From Triplophysa rosa (lineage: Eukaryota > Chordata > Actinopteri > Cypriniformes > Nemacheilidae): DNA of 64,000 nucleotides. This document shows, piece after piece, positions 20,212-32,066 of the stretch. The DNA is taken from assembly GCF_024868665.1 (NCBI RefSeq), contig NC_079890.1:30182423-30246422 (forward strand), read 5' to 3'. The notes beneath the pieces were generated by a model. That model did no database searches, was not told the origin of the DNA, and saw only the letters and a list, made by a program, of their open reading frames with translations. The translations under genes and the position numbers were made by a program. The number at the start of each line of letters is the position of its first letter. The stretch's first letter is position 1.

Positions 20212-21513
20212 TGCAGTACACGGTTGCTTCTCTGGCACACTTCATATTGCTCCCTTGTTAGAGGTTCTTCAGCAGCTCCTTTAAGCTTTATCCTTGTTTA
20301 CCTTCCTGCAGGCTAAAACTGAATAGAATAGTGTTATGTTAATTAAATAATAGGTAATTCATTGAATGCAGAAGTTTGAAAGCTTTTCTACAATAACTTC
20401 AGCCTAAAATAATAATAACAAAACATTCATCAACAGTCATTATTTACTCACGTCATTCCAATCCAGTGTTTTTCCTTTTTTTGTTGTTGGGAACAAAATG
20501 TGATACATTTCGAAAGAGATTTCACAAGAAAATATTTCTCATTAATCTATGGTTTACTGCTGTGATCAATTCTAGTCAAGTAATCAATGATATAATTCAC
20601 TGATCCCCTCTACATGTGTTATATGTTCCACAAAGACACAATACAGAATAAAAAAGGATTTATAATTTACAGCGTATAGGCTAGTTATACTTAAGATTTA
20701 TAGTAAATGTATTTTTTAAAAAGACTCAACATCAAACAATAGGGTTTATTTGAACTAAACTTCTTCATCTAACATTTCAATGACCTCTCCAATTACTGTG
20801 CCATTATATGCAGTGTCATTAGACGTAGATTCACCCTTAGCTCCCTCTCATACCAAACCAATTCTTTTACATCTACTCAGCCAGGTAAGTGGGTCACTTG
20901 CAGTTTATCACAGGGCAAAACCATCTGGAGCACAACTTTTGATTGTCCATGTTTCCTTTTCTTCATCATTAGTAATTAGATGTTGAGGAGAATAGAGGGT
21001 GGTCATATCATACTATTCTACTCAAATGTTATTCAAGGGTAGTGAACAGTAACATCGTGCTCACCTTGACTATTTCTGTGGGCTCATTTTCATACAGACA
21101 TTTTATTTTAATTTGACCATCTTTCAGTATTTCCATTGTGTTTAGTTTGACTTGTGCTTTGTAAATTACACATTAAGCTACCATTAGTATTCAGCAGCTG
21201 GGATTGCAAAACAATTAATGAGTTTAGTGTTCCTGAGAAGATGATATCTATTCAGTATAAGAGCACTATAAACAAAGTGCTCAGAAAGGAACATGGATAT
21301 CATTAAGTGTCAGTGCTTTATCCATCCTTTAAAAATCTTTGGTGTCATTCAAAAGCAGTCTCAGACGCATAATGACTATTTTTCACAAACTAATATTCTA
21401 AAAACAACAAAATATTTAGTCACATGACATTAGTGTATTTATGTACTTAGAGTTTTTCTGAATCGAATGTCATGGTCAAGATTAAAGATGAAAGTACTTC
21501 ATTCATACAGTGA
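20212..21513. other. Intergenic DNA, no gene seen
   Basis: AT-rich and mostly unique. A short degenerate match to the TTAA MITE interior (TTTACTCACGTCATTCCAA, near 20444) is present. No coding or splice structure is seen. Confidence 0.5.
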
Positions 21514-21718
21514 TTGACGGTGCAGTGTGTGATTCCAGTTTTTTGATGAATTTCTAAAAACAATTGCTGTTCTGACCCCATCGTGTGGTCAAAAGGCAGT
21601 AGCCCCACCCAAAATTCAAGCCATTAGCTGAGCTAAAAGCTGGAAAACTGCTCAAAGAACCACAGTACCTTCAAGTTCATCAACTGTATAATATTTTTGT
21701 CTCTTAAAGGCCCTCTAA

Positions 21719-21878
21719 GGGGCGATTCACATTTTGCGTCTAAATCTCTCTGAAAAGTTTAACTATTTCCAACTCGATGCAGCACCAACGCGCCTAGAAA
21801 AATGTGCGTGCCTACCTCATGTCTACATTTAAAATAACGAACTTGTGCATGCAAAAGACGCGAATTGTGAATCGCCCC
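21719..21878. mobile_element. Harbinger-type MITE, TSD TAA
   Basis: A 160-bp element with inverted ends GGGGCGATTCACA and TGTGAATCGCCCC, flanked by TAA on both sides (21716-21718, 21879-21881). A 3-bp TWA duplication is the signature of PIF/Harbinger. Confidence 0.88.
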
Positions 21879-21905
21879 TAATGTAGCGCTTTTACAACAT
21901 GTAAT

Positions 21906-22192
21906 TGTAACAATGTTCAAAGTAAGGGAGGAAGGAGGCGGGAACTGGCGAACATTAAATAAACTTTTAATAAAATAAACAAACAAAGCATAAACCAAAG
22001 TAAAGGGCCGGCAGCCACCTCACGGTCAACTGCCGGCTACACAAACATAACTAAAACACATACAATGTCCATGCCTGATCCTCTCTCGTCGTACCTTCCT
22101 GTCGCTCCTCCTCTTATGCTTCCGGAGCTCCTCCGTGAGAGATGCGAGACCGGTCGTTCCCTCACGGTTCTCGTCCCACCTCCCTCGTCACA
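21906..22192 (-). mobile_element. Solo LTR with 5-bp duplication GTAAT
   Basis: On the minus strand it reads TGTGACGAGG ... CATTGTTACA, so it has TG...CA ends. It is flanked by exact GTAAT at 21901-21905 and 22193-22197. It is 287 bp long with no internal region, as expected when two LTRs recombine. On the minus strand it has ATTAAA and TTATTAAAAG stretches near the end that could serve polyadenylation. The parent family is unknown. Confidence 0.9.
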
Positions 22193-23154
22193 GTAATATA
22201 AACATTAGGAGTCCATAGAATGTGTCTGTGAAGTTTCAGCTCAAAATTCGCCTCAGATCTTTTATTATACTGTGCCGCCCTACAAGTCTATTTTGCCTGT
22301 GAGGAAAAACAGGCTGTTTTGGTGTGTGTCTCTTTAAATGCAAATGAGCTGTTGGTCTCCGCCCCCTTTCCAACAGAAAGCGCATGGCTCTGCGAGCCGG
22401 TGCTTCCAACAGCAAAGCTGAAGACAATGGCCATTCAGCAAATTAGAAACACTGTCTCATCTACCAAACATATTGTTTTTTATAAGTGAGAGTACATAAG
22501 ACAAACGCATTATTTGTTAAAAAAAACTGAGCACTCTGTTTTCTCAGTGAATGCACAAAAGTGTTACGTCTTTAAATCCGGCACATTGCTCTTATAAGTG
22601 ACAGTTAACATGATAAACGCATCATATCTGTGAAACCAAAAACATGCTCGCTATGAGTGAAACGCGTTGTGTCTTTACAACGTGCACATTGTTTATATAC
22701 GTGACAATACACGAGGAAAACGCATCATACGTATAAAAACCGAAAACATGACCCATTATGAATCCAGCATTTTACTAACATTAGTTTGTGAAGCATCCTG
22801 GTGTAAAGTGACTTCACCTGATGTCTTCTGCACATTCCGTTGAGAAATAAAACTAATCCACAATGTCTTCAGAGGCTCAAATGTCAGGAGTAAATGAAGA
22901 CTTCTATGTTCGTTTTTACATCTGACAACTGCACACCTTAGTTGTTTCGGAGACATTCTTGTCACTGGCTACAACTGCTCTTGCATGAAAATGGCAGACA
23001 GCATGTCTCTGCGGAAGGCGGAATCTACGCTCATAAGGTGGAGTCTGTGAGCGGTCATGGGTCGGGCGTTATCAGAGTGATATCACTTTTCTAGGAGATC
23101 GTCAACAGCCTGTTCAGTATGGCTGTTGTTGTTTATATGAGCTTAAGTTATTTT

Positions 23155-25010
23155 TCAGCAAACGACCCTGTCTCGGTGTGGAAAGGCCTGTAAGACATTA
23201 CAAACTACAAGACACCTTCCTCTACCACTGAGGCAAATCAACAGCTTGGTGATGGCCTGAATGAGTTTTACTGTAGATTTGAAACCCCAAGTCTCACACC
23301 CCACACTGTCCACCTCTCTACACAGCCATCAACACATCCAGCTACCCCCCTCTCCTCTCCTTCTGCCCTTCAGATCAGTGAAGATAATGTGCATCAGGTC
23401 TTTAGGAAACAAAAGCGAAGGAAAGCACCAGGCCCAGACGATGTTTCATCAGCCTGTCTGAAATCCTGTGCTGACCAGCTGGCCTCCCTTTTTTCACAGA
23501 TCTCCAACAGATCACTGGAGCTGTGCAAGGTCCCTTCCTCCTTTAAACACTCCAGCATTATTCCCATCCCAAAGAAATCAAAAAATCACAGGACTTAATG
23601 ATTACAGACCCATTGCCTTAACATATGTGGCCATGAAGTCATTTGAAAGACTGGTGTTGGCTTACCTGAAAGACATCACGGGATCTTTACTAGACCCTTG
23701 CAATTTGCTTACTGAGCAAACAGGTCTGTGGATGATGCAGTCAACATGGGACTGCATTATACCCTACAACATCTGGACAGACCAGGGAATTATGCAAGGA
23801 TACTGTTTGTGGACTTCAGTCCAGCCTTTAACACCATCGTCCCAACACTCCTCCAAACCAGACTAACCCAGCTCTCTGTTCCTATCTCTGTCTGTCAATG
23901 GATCACCAGCTTTCTGACAGACAGGCAACAGCTGTTAGAATTGGTAAATTCACATCCAACAGCCATACCATCATCACTGGTGCCCCCCAGGGATGTGTGC
24001 TCTCCCCACTTCTCTTCTCCCTGTACACCAACGAATGCACCTCTACTACCCCTCTGTCAAGCTCCTGAAGTTCGCAGAAGACGCTACAGTTATTGGACTC
24101 ATCCAGGACGGTGACGAGTCTGCTTACAGAAGTGAGGTTGAGCAGCTGGCTGTCTGGTACAGTCATAACAACCTGGAGCTAAACACCTTAAAAACAGTGG
24201 AGATGACAGTGGATTTTAGGAGAAACCCCCTGGCTCTCCCCCCACTCACCATCATGAACAGCACTGTGGCCGCAGTAGAGTCATTCAGGTTCCTGGGCAC
24301 CACCATCTCACAGGACCTGAAGTGGGACATTCACATTAACTGTATTGTCAAAAAGGCCCAGCAGAGGCTGTACTTTCTTCGCCAGCTGAGGAAGGTCAAC
24401 CTGCCACAGGACCTCTTACAGTTCTACTCAGCTGTCATTGAATCCATCCTCTGGACTTCCATAACTGTCTGGTTAGGCTCAGCTGCAAAAACTGACCTCC
24501 GAAGATTACAACAAATAGTCCGGACTGCTGAGCGGATCACTGGCACAACCCTCCCCACTCTCCAGGAACTGTACTTATCCAGAGTGAGTAAAATAACTCT
24601 CAAAATTACTCTGGACCCCTCACACACCGCACACTTTCTCTCTGAATTGCAGCCGTCCGGTCAGCACTACAGAGCACTGAGCACCAAAACAGCCAGACAT
24701 AGGAAAGGTTTCTTCCCTCAGGCCATCTACCTCATGAACAGTTAAATGTTCAACTGTGCAATAAAAACATGTGCAATACACATCTGAATATTATATCAAT
24801 AACATATATATAATAAATATGAGTATATATGTGGGAATATCCACATTTCCCTGCATAACTTATATATAACACAGCATAATTTGAATATAGCACATCTGTA
24901 CACACAATATACTGCCTATTGTCCTTTTGTCTAATCTTGTCCTTTTTGTGCAATGGATTGTACAGCGCGAAATCTGAGATTTCTTTTTAAAGACTGACGA
25001 AAGATATAAA
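23155..25010 (+). mobile_element. Rex1/Babar-like LINE, 5'-truncated and broken
   Basis: It opens inside the coding region (NDPVSVWKGL near 23160) and runs to the end of the reverse transcriptase frame at 24745. An AT-rich 3' tail follows, whose end I place only roughly near 25.0 kb. No target duplication was identified. Confidence 0.8.
23160..24745 (+). pseudogene. Rex1-like reverse transcriptase pseudogene
   Basis: Pieces in different frames read in order: RRKAPGPDDVSSACLKSCAD and FKHSSIIPIPKKSK (to 23598); NDYRPIALTYVAMKSFERLV (23600-23720); YARILFVDFSPAFNTIVP and CQWITSFLTDRQQL (23728-23950); and KLLKFAEDATVIGLI through GTTLPTLQELYLSRVSK to a final LMNS stop (24745). At least three frameshifts and a stop near 23190 break it. 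The catalytic FADD motif near 24071 reads FAED. The pattern fits the Rex1/Babar branch of the CR1-L2 group; this assignment is from memory of the motifs. Confidence 0.85.
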
Positions 25011-25831
25011 AGATGCAAATGGATCGCTGCAATTTGCTAGACAAAAGGAACATTAAAATGTAAGTTACACGCTTTCTAGCCATTTCAAGTTCAAGTCAGA
25101 CTCAACCAGGTAAGTGTTTTTGTTGAACCATACCATTATAGTGTTATCTACCTACTTTCTAATGTTACACTTTTAAATGTTGGGTAAATGTAAAGTTTTC
25201 CCAGCGTTTTCTAACCTTAGATAAAAATATACACAAGGAAGCATCGTGTTTTAAATAAGTTTCACTCTTTAGTCTTGGCTTTAGGATTCCTAAACAACTT
25301 TACATTGTGTAAGTTAACGTAAGGTTTCATTAACATAGTATCGGTTCCCAACATACATTGTTTACATCAGGGTTGGAAATTAACAAGAGGCTTTGGTTAA
25401 AATGACAACAAGGTGAACAAAACTGCTCTCCAAATTTAAGATAAAAGAGGAAAAACGGTGCCTGCATAATAAAAAACTAGCTACGACAGTCGCAATCTAA
25501 ATAACATTAGGTGAAAATGAACAAATGTGGATGACAGCGTTTTTGCTCTGCTACAGTTTGGAGCATAGCCAATCAAGTTCATAGTATGAATATACTGGCC
25601 AATCAGATGCGTTTAAAGGATTCACCGTTGAAGAAGAGCTGTGCTGAAGTGCTCCATGCTCACAAAGTTCATCATTAACCACCGCGAACAGATCTGATGT
25701 AAGAAAAAGATTCATTAGAGTAGTCAGACTCTAACCTGAAGCCGTTGAGTGTTTTAGTGTTGTTGTTTTCTATATACTTCCCATGTGAACAACTAATTTT
25801 TATGTTCCTTAGAGAATCAAAACAGCAATAA
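25011..25831. other. Mixed repeat-like DNA, no gene seen
   Basis: A possible hAT tip (CAGGGTTGGAAATTAAC) lies near 25369, without a partner end. The rest is AT-rich with no coding signal. Confidence 0.4.
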
Positions 25832-25901
25832 GTCATTGTTTATATCATTAAATTCAAAACTGCATGTGGATCTACTCTCTGCCTGATTACTTGCCGTTAC
25901 A

Positions 25902-26250
25902 GAAAGACAGACCAAAGTATCCAAAGATCCAGCAGTAGCCCTCGTCGGCATGCGGCAAGGTAACCGTACCCTCGAGGACCATATTCAAGACAATTTCATT
26001 TGACTCTGATTTCCCGGACTTCGCCCTCGTAGATTTTTTCTGTTATGGATTAAACCAACCACTTCAAGAACACCTCATCCATAATGGTCCTCGAGGGTCG
26101 CTAGCCGAATTTCTGGACTATGCTCTTCTGAGCTTGATGGCCACCAGTCCAGAGACTGCTCGCAAGATGGCCGCCAGTCCAGAGCCAACTCGCAAGATGG
26201 TCACCAGTCCAGAGCCCACTCGCAAGATGGCCACCAAGTCCAGAATTAGC
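25902..26250 (+). pseudogene. gag: Gag fragment with 11-aa tandem repeats
   Basis: It reads DFPDFALVDFFCYGLNQPL and GPRGSLAEFLDYALLS, matching the end of a fish Gypsy-type capsid region. After it come four units of about 33 bp (26136-26240) encoding variations of KMATSPEPTR (KMAASPEPTRKMVTSPEPTR and relatives). The frame is interrupted near 25930 (stop in the QQ*PSSA stretch) and after the repeats. Such KMAA-type repeats are familiar from fish retrotransposon polyproteins; their role is unknown. Confidence 0.65.
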
Positions 26251-26430
26251 TGACAGCATGATGATGTCAAGGCACAGGCGCCTGGTTGCTAACCTGGAGG
26301 ATACTCCTCTAGCATCTGTGCTGGTGTTCCCAAGGTCCCAAGTCCGGTGTTCCCAAGTCCGGTGGTGTCGGTTCTTCCCTTGGAGTCTGCTCTGACGGTG
26401 CTGGCTGCGGCTCTGCTGTGAGTCTGGGCT

Positions 26431-26650
26431 GTGCACAGCTCTTCCACTCCAGAGGCCGTGGGCAAGATAGCTGCCACACCCTGGCGTCCTGCCCTGCCTG
26501 CGCCGCCCTGGCGTCCTGACCAACCTGCGCCTCCGCACCATGGCCCTCTTCCCCTACACGGACCTGGCCCTCCGTCCCTCTCCCTGTTCCGCCTCCGCTA
26601 CACCACCCTCCTGAATTATGGTGAGCGTCTGGAAGCCACTCTTAAGGGGG
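26431..26650 (+). pseudogene. Proline-rich tail of a Gypsy-type polyprotein
   Basis: The plus-strand frame reads RPALPAPPWRPDQPAPPHHG, then GPGPPSLSLFRLRYTTLL, GERLEATLKGGL, and reaches the polypurine tract. Pro-rich segments ending in ERLEATLKGG just before the tract are a recurring feature of fish Gypsy elements, as I recall them. No catalytic domain is seen. Confidence 0.5.
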
Positions 26651-26655
26651 GGCTC

Positions 26656-26952
26656 TGTCATGATCTCATTTGGTGTTCCCCTGTTATTTTGGACTTAGGT
26701 TATTTCCTGTTTGCGTAACATGTTTGTAGTCTTTTGTAGTTTTTCGTGTTAATTACTTTCCCCAGATGTTTCTTATTTCCTTGCTATCCCAGTGTATTTA
26801 ACCCCTAGTGTTTCCTTTGTTTGGTGTCGGTCTTTGTTTTAACGTTCCTGTTCGGTTCTTTTGAGTTACCTTGGTTTGTTTTGTCATTGTTTATATCATT
26901 AAATTCAAAACTGCACGTGGATCTACTCTCTGCCTGATTACTCACTGTTACA
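26656..26952 (+). repeat. 3' LTR of the Gypsy-like element
   Basis: It starts TGTCATGATC directly after the G-rich polypurine tract and ends CACTGTTACA. It is 297 bp long, with TGT...ACA tips. It contains TATTTAACCCC near 26797 as a possible TATA region and ATTAAATTC near 26898 as a possible polyadenylation signal. Confidence 0.85.
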
Positions 26953-27665
26953 CACCGCCACTGCTGTGGATCGCCGATACACGATAGTATTGAGGGGCAG
27001 GGCAATTTACGCATTTATCTGACAAACTGGATTTGGACAAAAACAAAAGATTATGTGGCTAGAAAATGCTCATATGTGACTGCAATTAGCATTCTATCAG
27101 AGTGTAAGTTCAGTGCAGATGGCAACATTGTTACTTCCCACCGCAACTTTTTAACGAGAGAAAGTAAACTATTGCTGTAAGTCAATATCATTCATCCAAA
27201 TGCGTCTTTGACGCTCACGTCTGCTGTTATTACTTGATTGCCAAACGGGAACAACTCGTGAGCTGGTTTTAAACCCTCACGTGCATAGCAATTCCTGCAA
27301 AGAAAATCACAAGTTCTCTCGTGCACGGACAACTCAAAGACCGCACATTATAAACTCTCTGGCGCAAGGAAAAGCCCGTGCCGCATGCATCACAATGTCT
27401 CTCGTGCGCGGAAAACTCAAACCCCGCACATTATAAACTCTCTCTGGCATGAGGAAAAGCCAGAGCTGCATGCATTACATGCTATCATGTGCGCAGAAAA
27501 CTCAAACCGCGCATATTATAAACTCTCTCTGGCGTGAGGAAAAGCCTAAGCCGCATACATTGCAAGCTCTCTTGCACGAAGAAATGCGCAATGCAGTCAG
27601 CTATCGCCGATATGTCTGAGTATCATCGATACACGATAGTATACACGTCAATCGGAACAACCCTA
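26953..27665. mobile_element. hAT-like repeat fragment with internal minisatellite
   Basis: The right tip ATCGGAACAACCCTA (to 27665) is the inverse of TAGGGTTGTTCCGAT, a hAT-type end. ATCGCCGATACACGATAGTA occurs near 26970 and, in part, again near 27603-27640. The left tip was not found and may have been lost around the Gypsy-like insertion. The middle holds the 85-bp repeats. Confidence 0.5.
27310..27600 (+). repeat. Minisatellite, ~3.5 copies of an ~85-bp unit
   Basis: ATTATAAACTCTCT recurs at about 27347, 27430 and 27515. Each unit also has CTCGTGCGCGGAAAACTCAA and GAGGAAAAGCC..GCCGCAT.CAT. Copies differ by several substitutions. Confidence 0.88.
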
Positions 27666-30600
27666 CTTAACAGTAAACTGTAAACTGACGCGACACGACA
27701 CACAACTTGTTCCAATATGGTATAGTCGCGCTGCATCCAGTGTGGACAAAATTGAAATGTATAATGGGTTCTAATGCATTCTATTGTCATTTGCCGCGTC
27801 GCATCGTGCTGCACCCGGTGTAATATAACTAACAAAATCACCCAAAACAAAGTTTTGATTCAAAATATCAGGTCAAAAGTTTCAATAGGAGAGTGGAAAA
27901 GGGGTGATAAATATGTAACTAAACAACAAAACCGGGATATGGCTCAACCAGTGATTTACAATGCTTAATTGAGCACCATTCTCTCTCACAACAGCTCAAT
28001 GGAAATCAATGGAGCCCAAAGGATGGGATGGTGCCCAAGCCTATGGGTTAAGTTAGATATCTGACAAAAAGACAGTGACTAAAACTTGCAATTTACCTTC
28101 TGATAAGATAATTGGTAGGGTATATCGCATCTGTTTCTTCTGACAATTTGATACAAAATCAACTATGTACAGTAATATAAGCACTCAAAAGAACACACCT
28201 GTTTTATATTCTTTCTTATAAAGGCATCATTACAACTTCTGGAAGTAAACAACCATGTTTTACTGTTTCAGTACATAAAAACAAATCTGACAATTTTATG
28301 CAAACTATTGTTACACATTTGTGATATTTCAATGATTATATTATATTGTGCAACCTTAGCTTTCCCTTTAAGTTTTATAGGGTTAAGGTGTGCATATGTA
28401 GTCGTTTACACAATTATGGCAGTTTTTAATTTGAAAAAAACTACTTGGTATAATGTGATTGTAGTATATTCCATGCGCCTCAAATCTACACAGCTGCAAG
28501 ACTCCCCGAGACCTAATTAGAATGCAAAAGCATTTGTCAATTCTTTATTCACCTTGTTTACGTGTCTTATAAAAGCAGCAGGTGGGAAAATTTACTAACA
28601 TTCAATTCACCAACATCTCTATTGACAACATAAACACCAGGCAATTGTTGAAAGTTTGACTACGCCATTTTGTCTATCAACAGTGTCACCAAAGACATTA
28701 CCTATGAAAATATGGTCACATTAACATATGAAAATGTGTTCTGGAAATGTTAATCCACACACACCTTTCCATTTACTTCCGAATGCATCAATTTGACAAG
28801 GCCCGAAGACACATTTGGTAAACATACCTCTATTAGGCTCCAAAGGGAACTATTAAAGTCACTGTGTTAATGAAACAGTCACTCTCTCTCACACACAAAT
28901 GCACTCACACACCGGGAGTCCATGCAACGACGCAAACCCGATCAACAACAGCATCCCTTAGGATTCATTAAAGGGCCAATTGTCTGGTAAGCTCTGAGGA
29001 AATGCAAACCTCACTTTGCGCTTCCATCGATATAAATGCTCTAAGATTATGACCCCAACGTATGGTAAACAGAAGGTAGTCAGAGTTTTGATTTCATTAT
29101 CCGAGACTCTAACAAACAAAATAATGATCTTTACTTGGTAGAAAACAGACTGAATATATGATGAATCAATATGAACTGTCAAAACTCTTTGACGTGACAT
29201 CAACAGTTAACATTGTGTTGTGTGAAATGCTAATTATACATTCATATCGAAAATTAGCATGATTTGTAATGATCGCCATAACACATCACAGAAACCCTAT
29301 ATTTTCAGCATGCTAATGAAATTTCACTCCCAGTTTTACCATTAATTAACTCTGAATCTGAAATACATGGCTTTGCCCATTGTTTTTTTAGTCATTGGCA
29401 CTAATTGAACATCTTCGCCTTAGTAAAACCTGGAAACTATTCGCTGTTTAGCGCCACAAAGCAGAATATATTGACTATGACATTGTGCTTTATGCATTAG
29501 AGGATTACCAGTAAACAAGGCTTTCTATCCAATCAACCAAACATATTGTTGTTCTTTAATTAAAACTAAGAATTGTACATTTGCAGACCGCACCCTTTCT
29601 TCCTCTCCTTCTAGTTCCACATTCCTGTTGAAGATTATTTATCTAAACACTCCAGTCTTCTCAAAGTGCATTTGGTGGTCTTCTAGGTATTTTCCACTTG
29701 GGCAACCATGAAGTTATATTGACTCTAGACATATGGCAAGCTCCGAGTGAAGATACACTCACAGACTTCTCCTGTGTTTCAGTTGTCTTAATGAATAATA
29801 CCATGGTGCATTCAAACGTCTGCGAGAACGGCTTATGGTTCTCTCTTTTTCCCCCTTGCTCTCTCTCTCTCTTTCTTTTCGCGCTCCCCTACTTATTTCT
29901 CCCCATTTCTGCAGCATCAACAGCGCCTTCATGCATGAATTAGTACGCTTGCATTTCCCATTCAAACACATCACTGAGAGAGAAATGATATGTTTCTCTC
30001 CGCCTCACTCTCTCTTGTTCCCACTTTATCGTTTTACATAAGAATTAAAAACACAGCTGGCAGCACAGATATAAAGATGTTGCGTCTTTAGTTCGGGTAA
30101 CGTGTTATTCATGCAATTTATATTTGGCTTCTTTTCTGAAGAATTAGCAGATCATTTAGGGGATGATGCCTCAGACTTGAAGACTTGAGACTTGAAGAGA
30201 CTTGAGACTTGAGACTATCATGAGACTTGAAGATCAATCTAATGCATAGGATTTCATCGTGATGCATTTGTTATCACACAGAGCTTTGGTTATACGTTTT
30301 GATGCAACCTCCTTTAATAAACTTCCTGTTTCTGTATTTTATTTAAGCCCCATACTGTGGAAGGTGAACTCATTTCTCTATTTGTCCCCATTTTTCTGAC
30401 AAACATGAATATAAGTGACAGAAAAACTAATGTAAATAATGACTTCATAAATACATGTCCAGAGTTCGTATTATAGCTGTATAGGATGGGGGTGAGGGGA
30501 CATAATCCGAATTAGGTGACCTGGGAGAGGGAACAGAGAAGACACAAACCCCTCATGACATTAAACATTTCAGTCTATGTGAGATTATCATATAATCATT

Positions 30601-31576
30601 TTTTTTGCACGTTCACACAATTTTCTTTCAACTTTAATAAAGTAGGTCTACGGACCACAGTCTGCCAGAAAAAGAAGTTGAGATGATTTGGACTGCAATA
30701 TTATACACCACTGCAGAGCATGAAAGCAAGTCTAAATATACAATTTAGGAATGAGAAAACTGAGAGAGAAAAACAGACTGGAGGAGATAAAAGTATTAGG
30801 CTTGGTGAGGCAGAGAGATCAACTCCAAATCTGATGATTGAAAGGGACTCCAGCAAAACCAAATAAACAAAAGAAAACAATAAGTAAATGTTTCCTTAGC
30901 CCGCAAACACACTCTACTGTACAGTTTATATAGTTATGAGGTAACTGAGAAAAGTTAGTCCAAAGTATACATATGTTCTAAACTCATTAGGGACCTTAGG
31001 TCTTCACGCCAAACTGCCAAGCGGGCTATTTACATTAGACAATGACAACAAGATAGTTCATGGGACACTTTGTGATTAAATTCAGTGACCGCCAAACTAA
31101 TTTTGCCTGGGGCGGGAAAGAGAGAAGGGGAGGAGAAGCATTTTGCATGAATCAATGTGGAGAGGTGAAGGACAGAACAGATGGCAGATGGATGGAGTTG
31201 TAGCCAAAGTCAAGGGTGTAAAGACTTCTTTCTCTGAGGTATGCTGCTATGATCTTGCTCACTGTAACACACAAAAGAATACAAAGACAGAGCTGAGAAG
31301 ATTATAGTGGGCATGACATTAGTCCTAATTATTTATATATTCCCAAATCACCCTGTGCTATCATCTACCAGTGCACATCACATAGCTACAGACACTGTGG
31401 CATTGGCCTCATTAGCCGCAAATGAGGTTGTTAGAGTCGCACACCTAACCAGGAAATGGTCATGTGACAAAGGGGTCCAGCCCATGACTCTGTGACTAAA
31501 ACAAAGTGTTTCAAAACTAATGTCATTTAGAATGACACTACTTGTACAGTATACTGAACGCTGTATAGTGACCATG
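27666..31576. other. Low-repeat intergenic DNA, possible conserved noncoding blocks
   Basis: No gene or transposon ends found. The stretch 28940-29560 is dense in homeodomain-like cores (TAATTA, CATTAATTAAC, GCATGCTAATGAAATTTC) and looks non-repetitive, as vertebrate conserved noncoding elements often do. This is inference only, since no alignment was possible. A GACTTGA-rich simple repeat lies at 30174-30232. Confidence 0.35.
30174..30232 (+). repeat. (GACTTGA)n-type simple repeat
   Basis: Seven imperfect copies of GACTTGA(A/G) spaced 7-12 bp apart. Confidence 0.85.
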
Positions 31577-32066
31577 CAGTGCTGGGTAAGTTACTCTGAA
31601 AAAGTAATTAATTACTAGTTACTAATTACATATTCAATAGTGTAATTAGATGACTGTACAAATTACTCTCTCCAAAAAGTATTTAGTTACTTATTACTAA
31701 TTACTTCCTATATCCTACATCAACCTTGATTAGTTAAGTGATTCAAGGATAGACATGAAACGGCTCTTTTAATTAATTCACTAAATAATATAAACTACAT
31801 TAAGTACTCTTATTTACTGACCAAAGTATTACAAATGTGAGAATTATACATTAAAGCATTCATTTTAAAGTTAGACTTTGAATTTTGATGTTAATTCCAC
31901 TATTGCACACACATATATTACACAAAGTATTTAATTTAATTACATCAAAAGTAACTGTAATTAAATTACAGAAAAAATAAGAGTAATCCCTTACTTTACT
32001 TTTTCAAGTGAAAAGTAATTAAATTACAGTAACTAGTTACTTAGTAACTAGTTACACCCAACACTG
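31577..32066. mobile_element. hAT-type MITE, CAGTGTTGGGT family
   Basis: The ends are CAGTGCTGGGTAAGTTACT at the left and GTAACTAGTTACACCCAACACTG (inverse CAGTGTTGGGT) at the right. The interior is rich in AATTACTAGTTAC-type steps. This is a family seen widely in fish. A clean 8-bp duplication is not present; ATAGTGAC (left, offset by 4) against ATAGAGAC (right) is the nearest. Confidence 0.75.

Larger units (their letters stand above)
21510..23150. repeat. Probable TTAA-family repeat carrying later insertions
   Basis: The left tip near 21514 (TTGACGGTGCAGTGTGTGATT) looks like a mutated TTAAAGGTGCAGTGTGTAATT end. The interior contains TCTCTTTAAATGCAAATGAG near 22330, a stretch I associate with fish transposons. 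A Harbinger MITE and a solo LTR sit inside. The right end is unresolved; it may have been disturbed by the LINE at 23155. Confidence 0.4.
25832..26952 (+). mobile_element. Gypsy-like LTR retrotransposon, internally deleted
   Basis: The last 70 bp of a 5' LTR (25832-25901, ending GCCGTTACA) are followed by a gag fragment, a proline-rich coding remnant, a G-rich polypurine tract (26644-26653) and a complete 3' LTR (26656-26952). The 70 bp match the end of the 3' LTR with only a few differences. Protease, reverse transcriptase and integrase are absent. It is a different family from the chromovirus at 6149. Confidence 0.83.
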
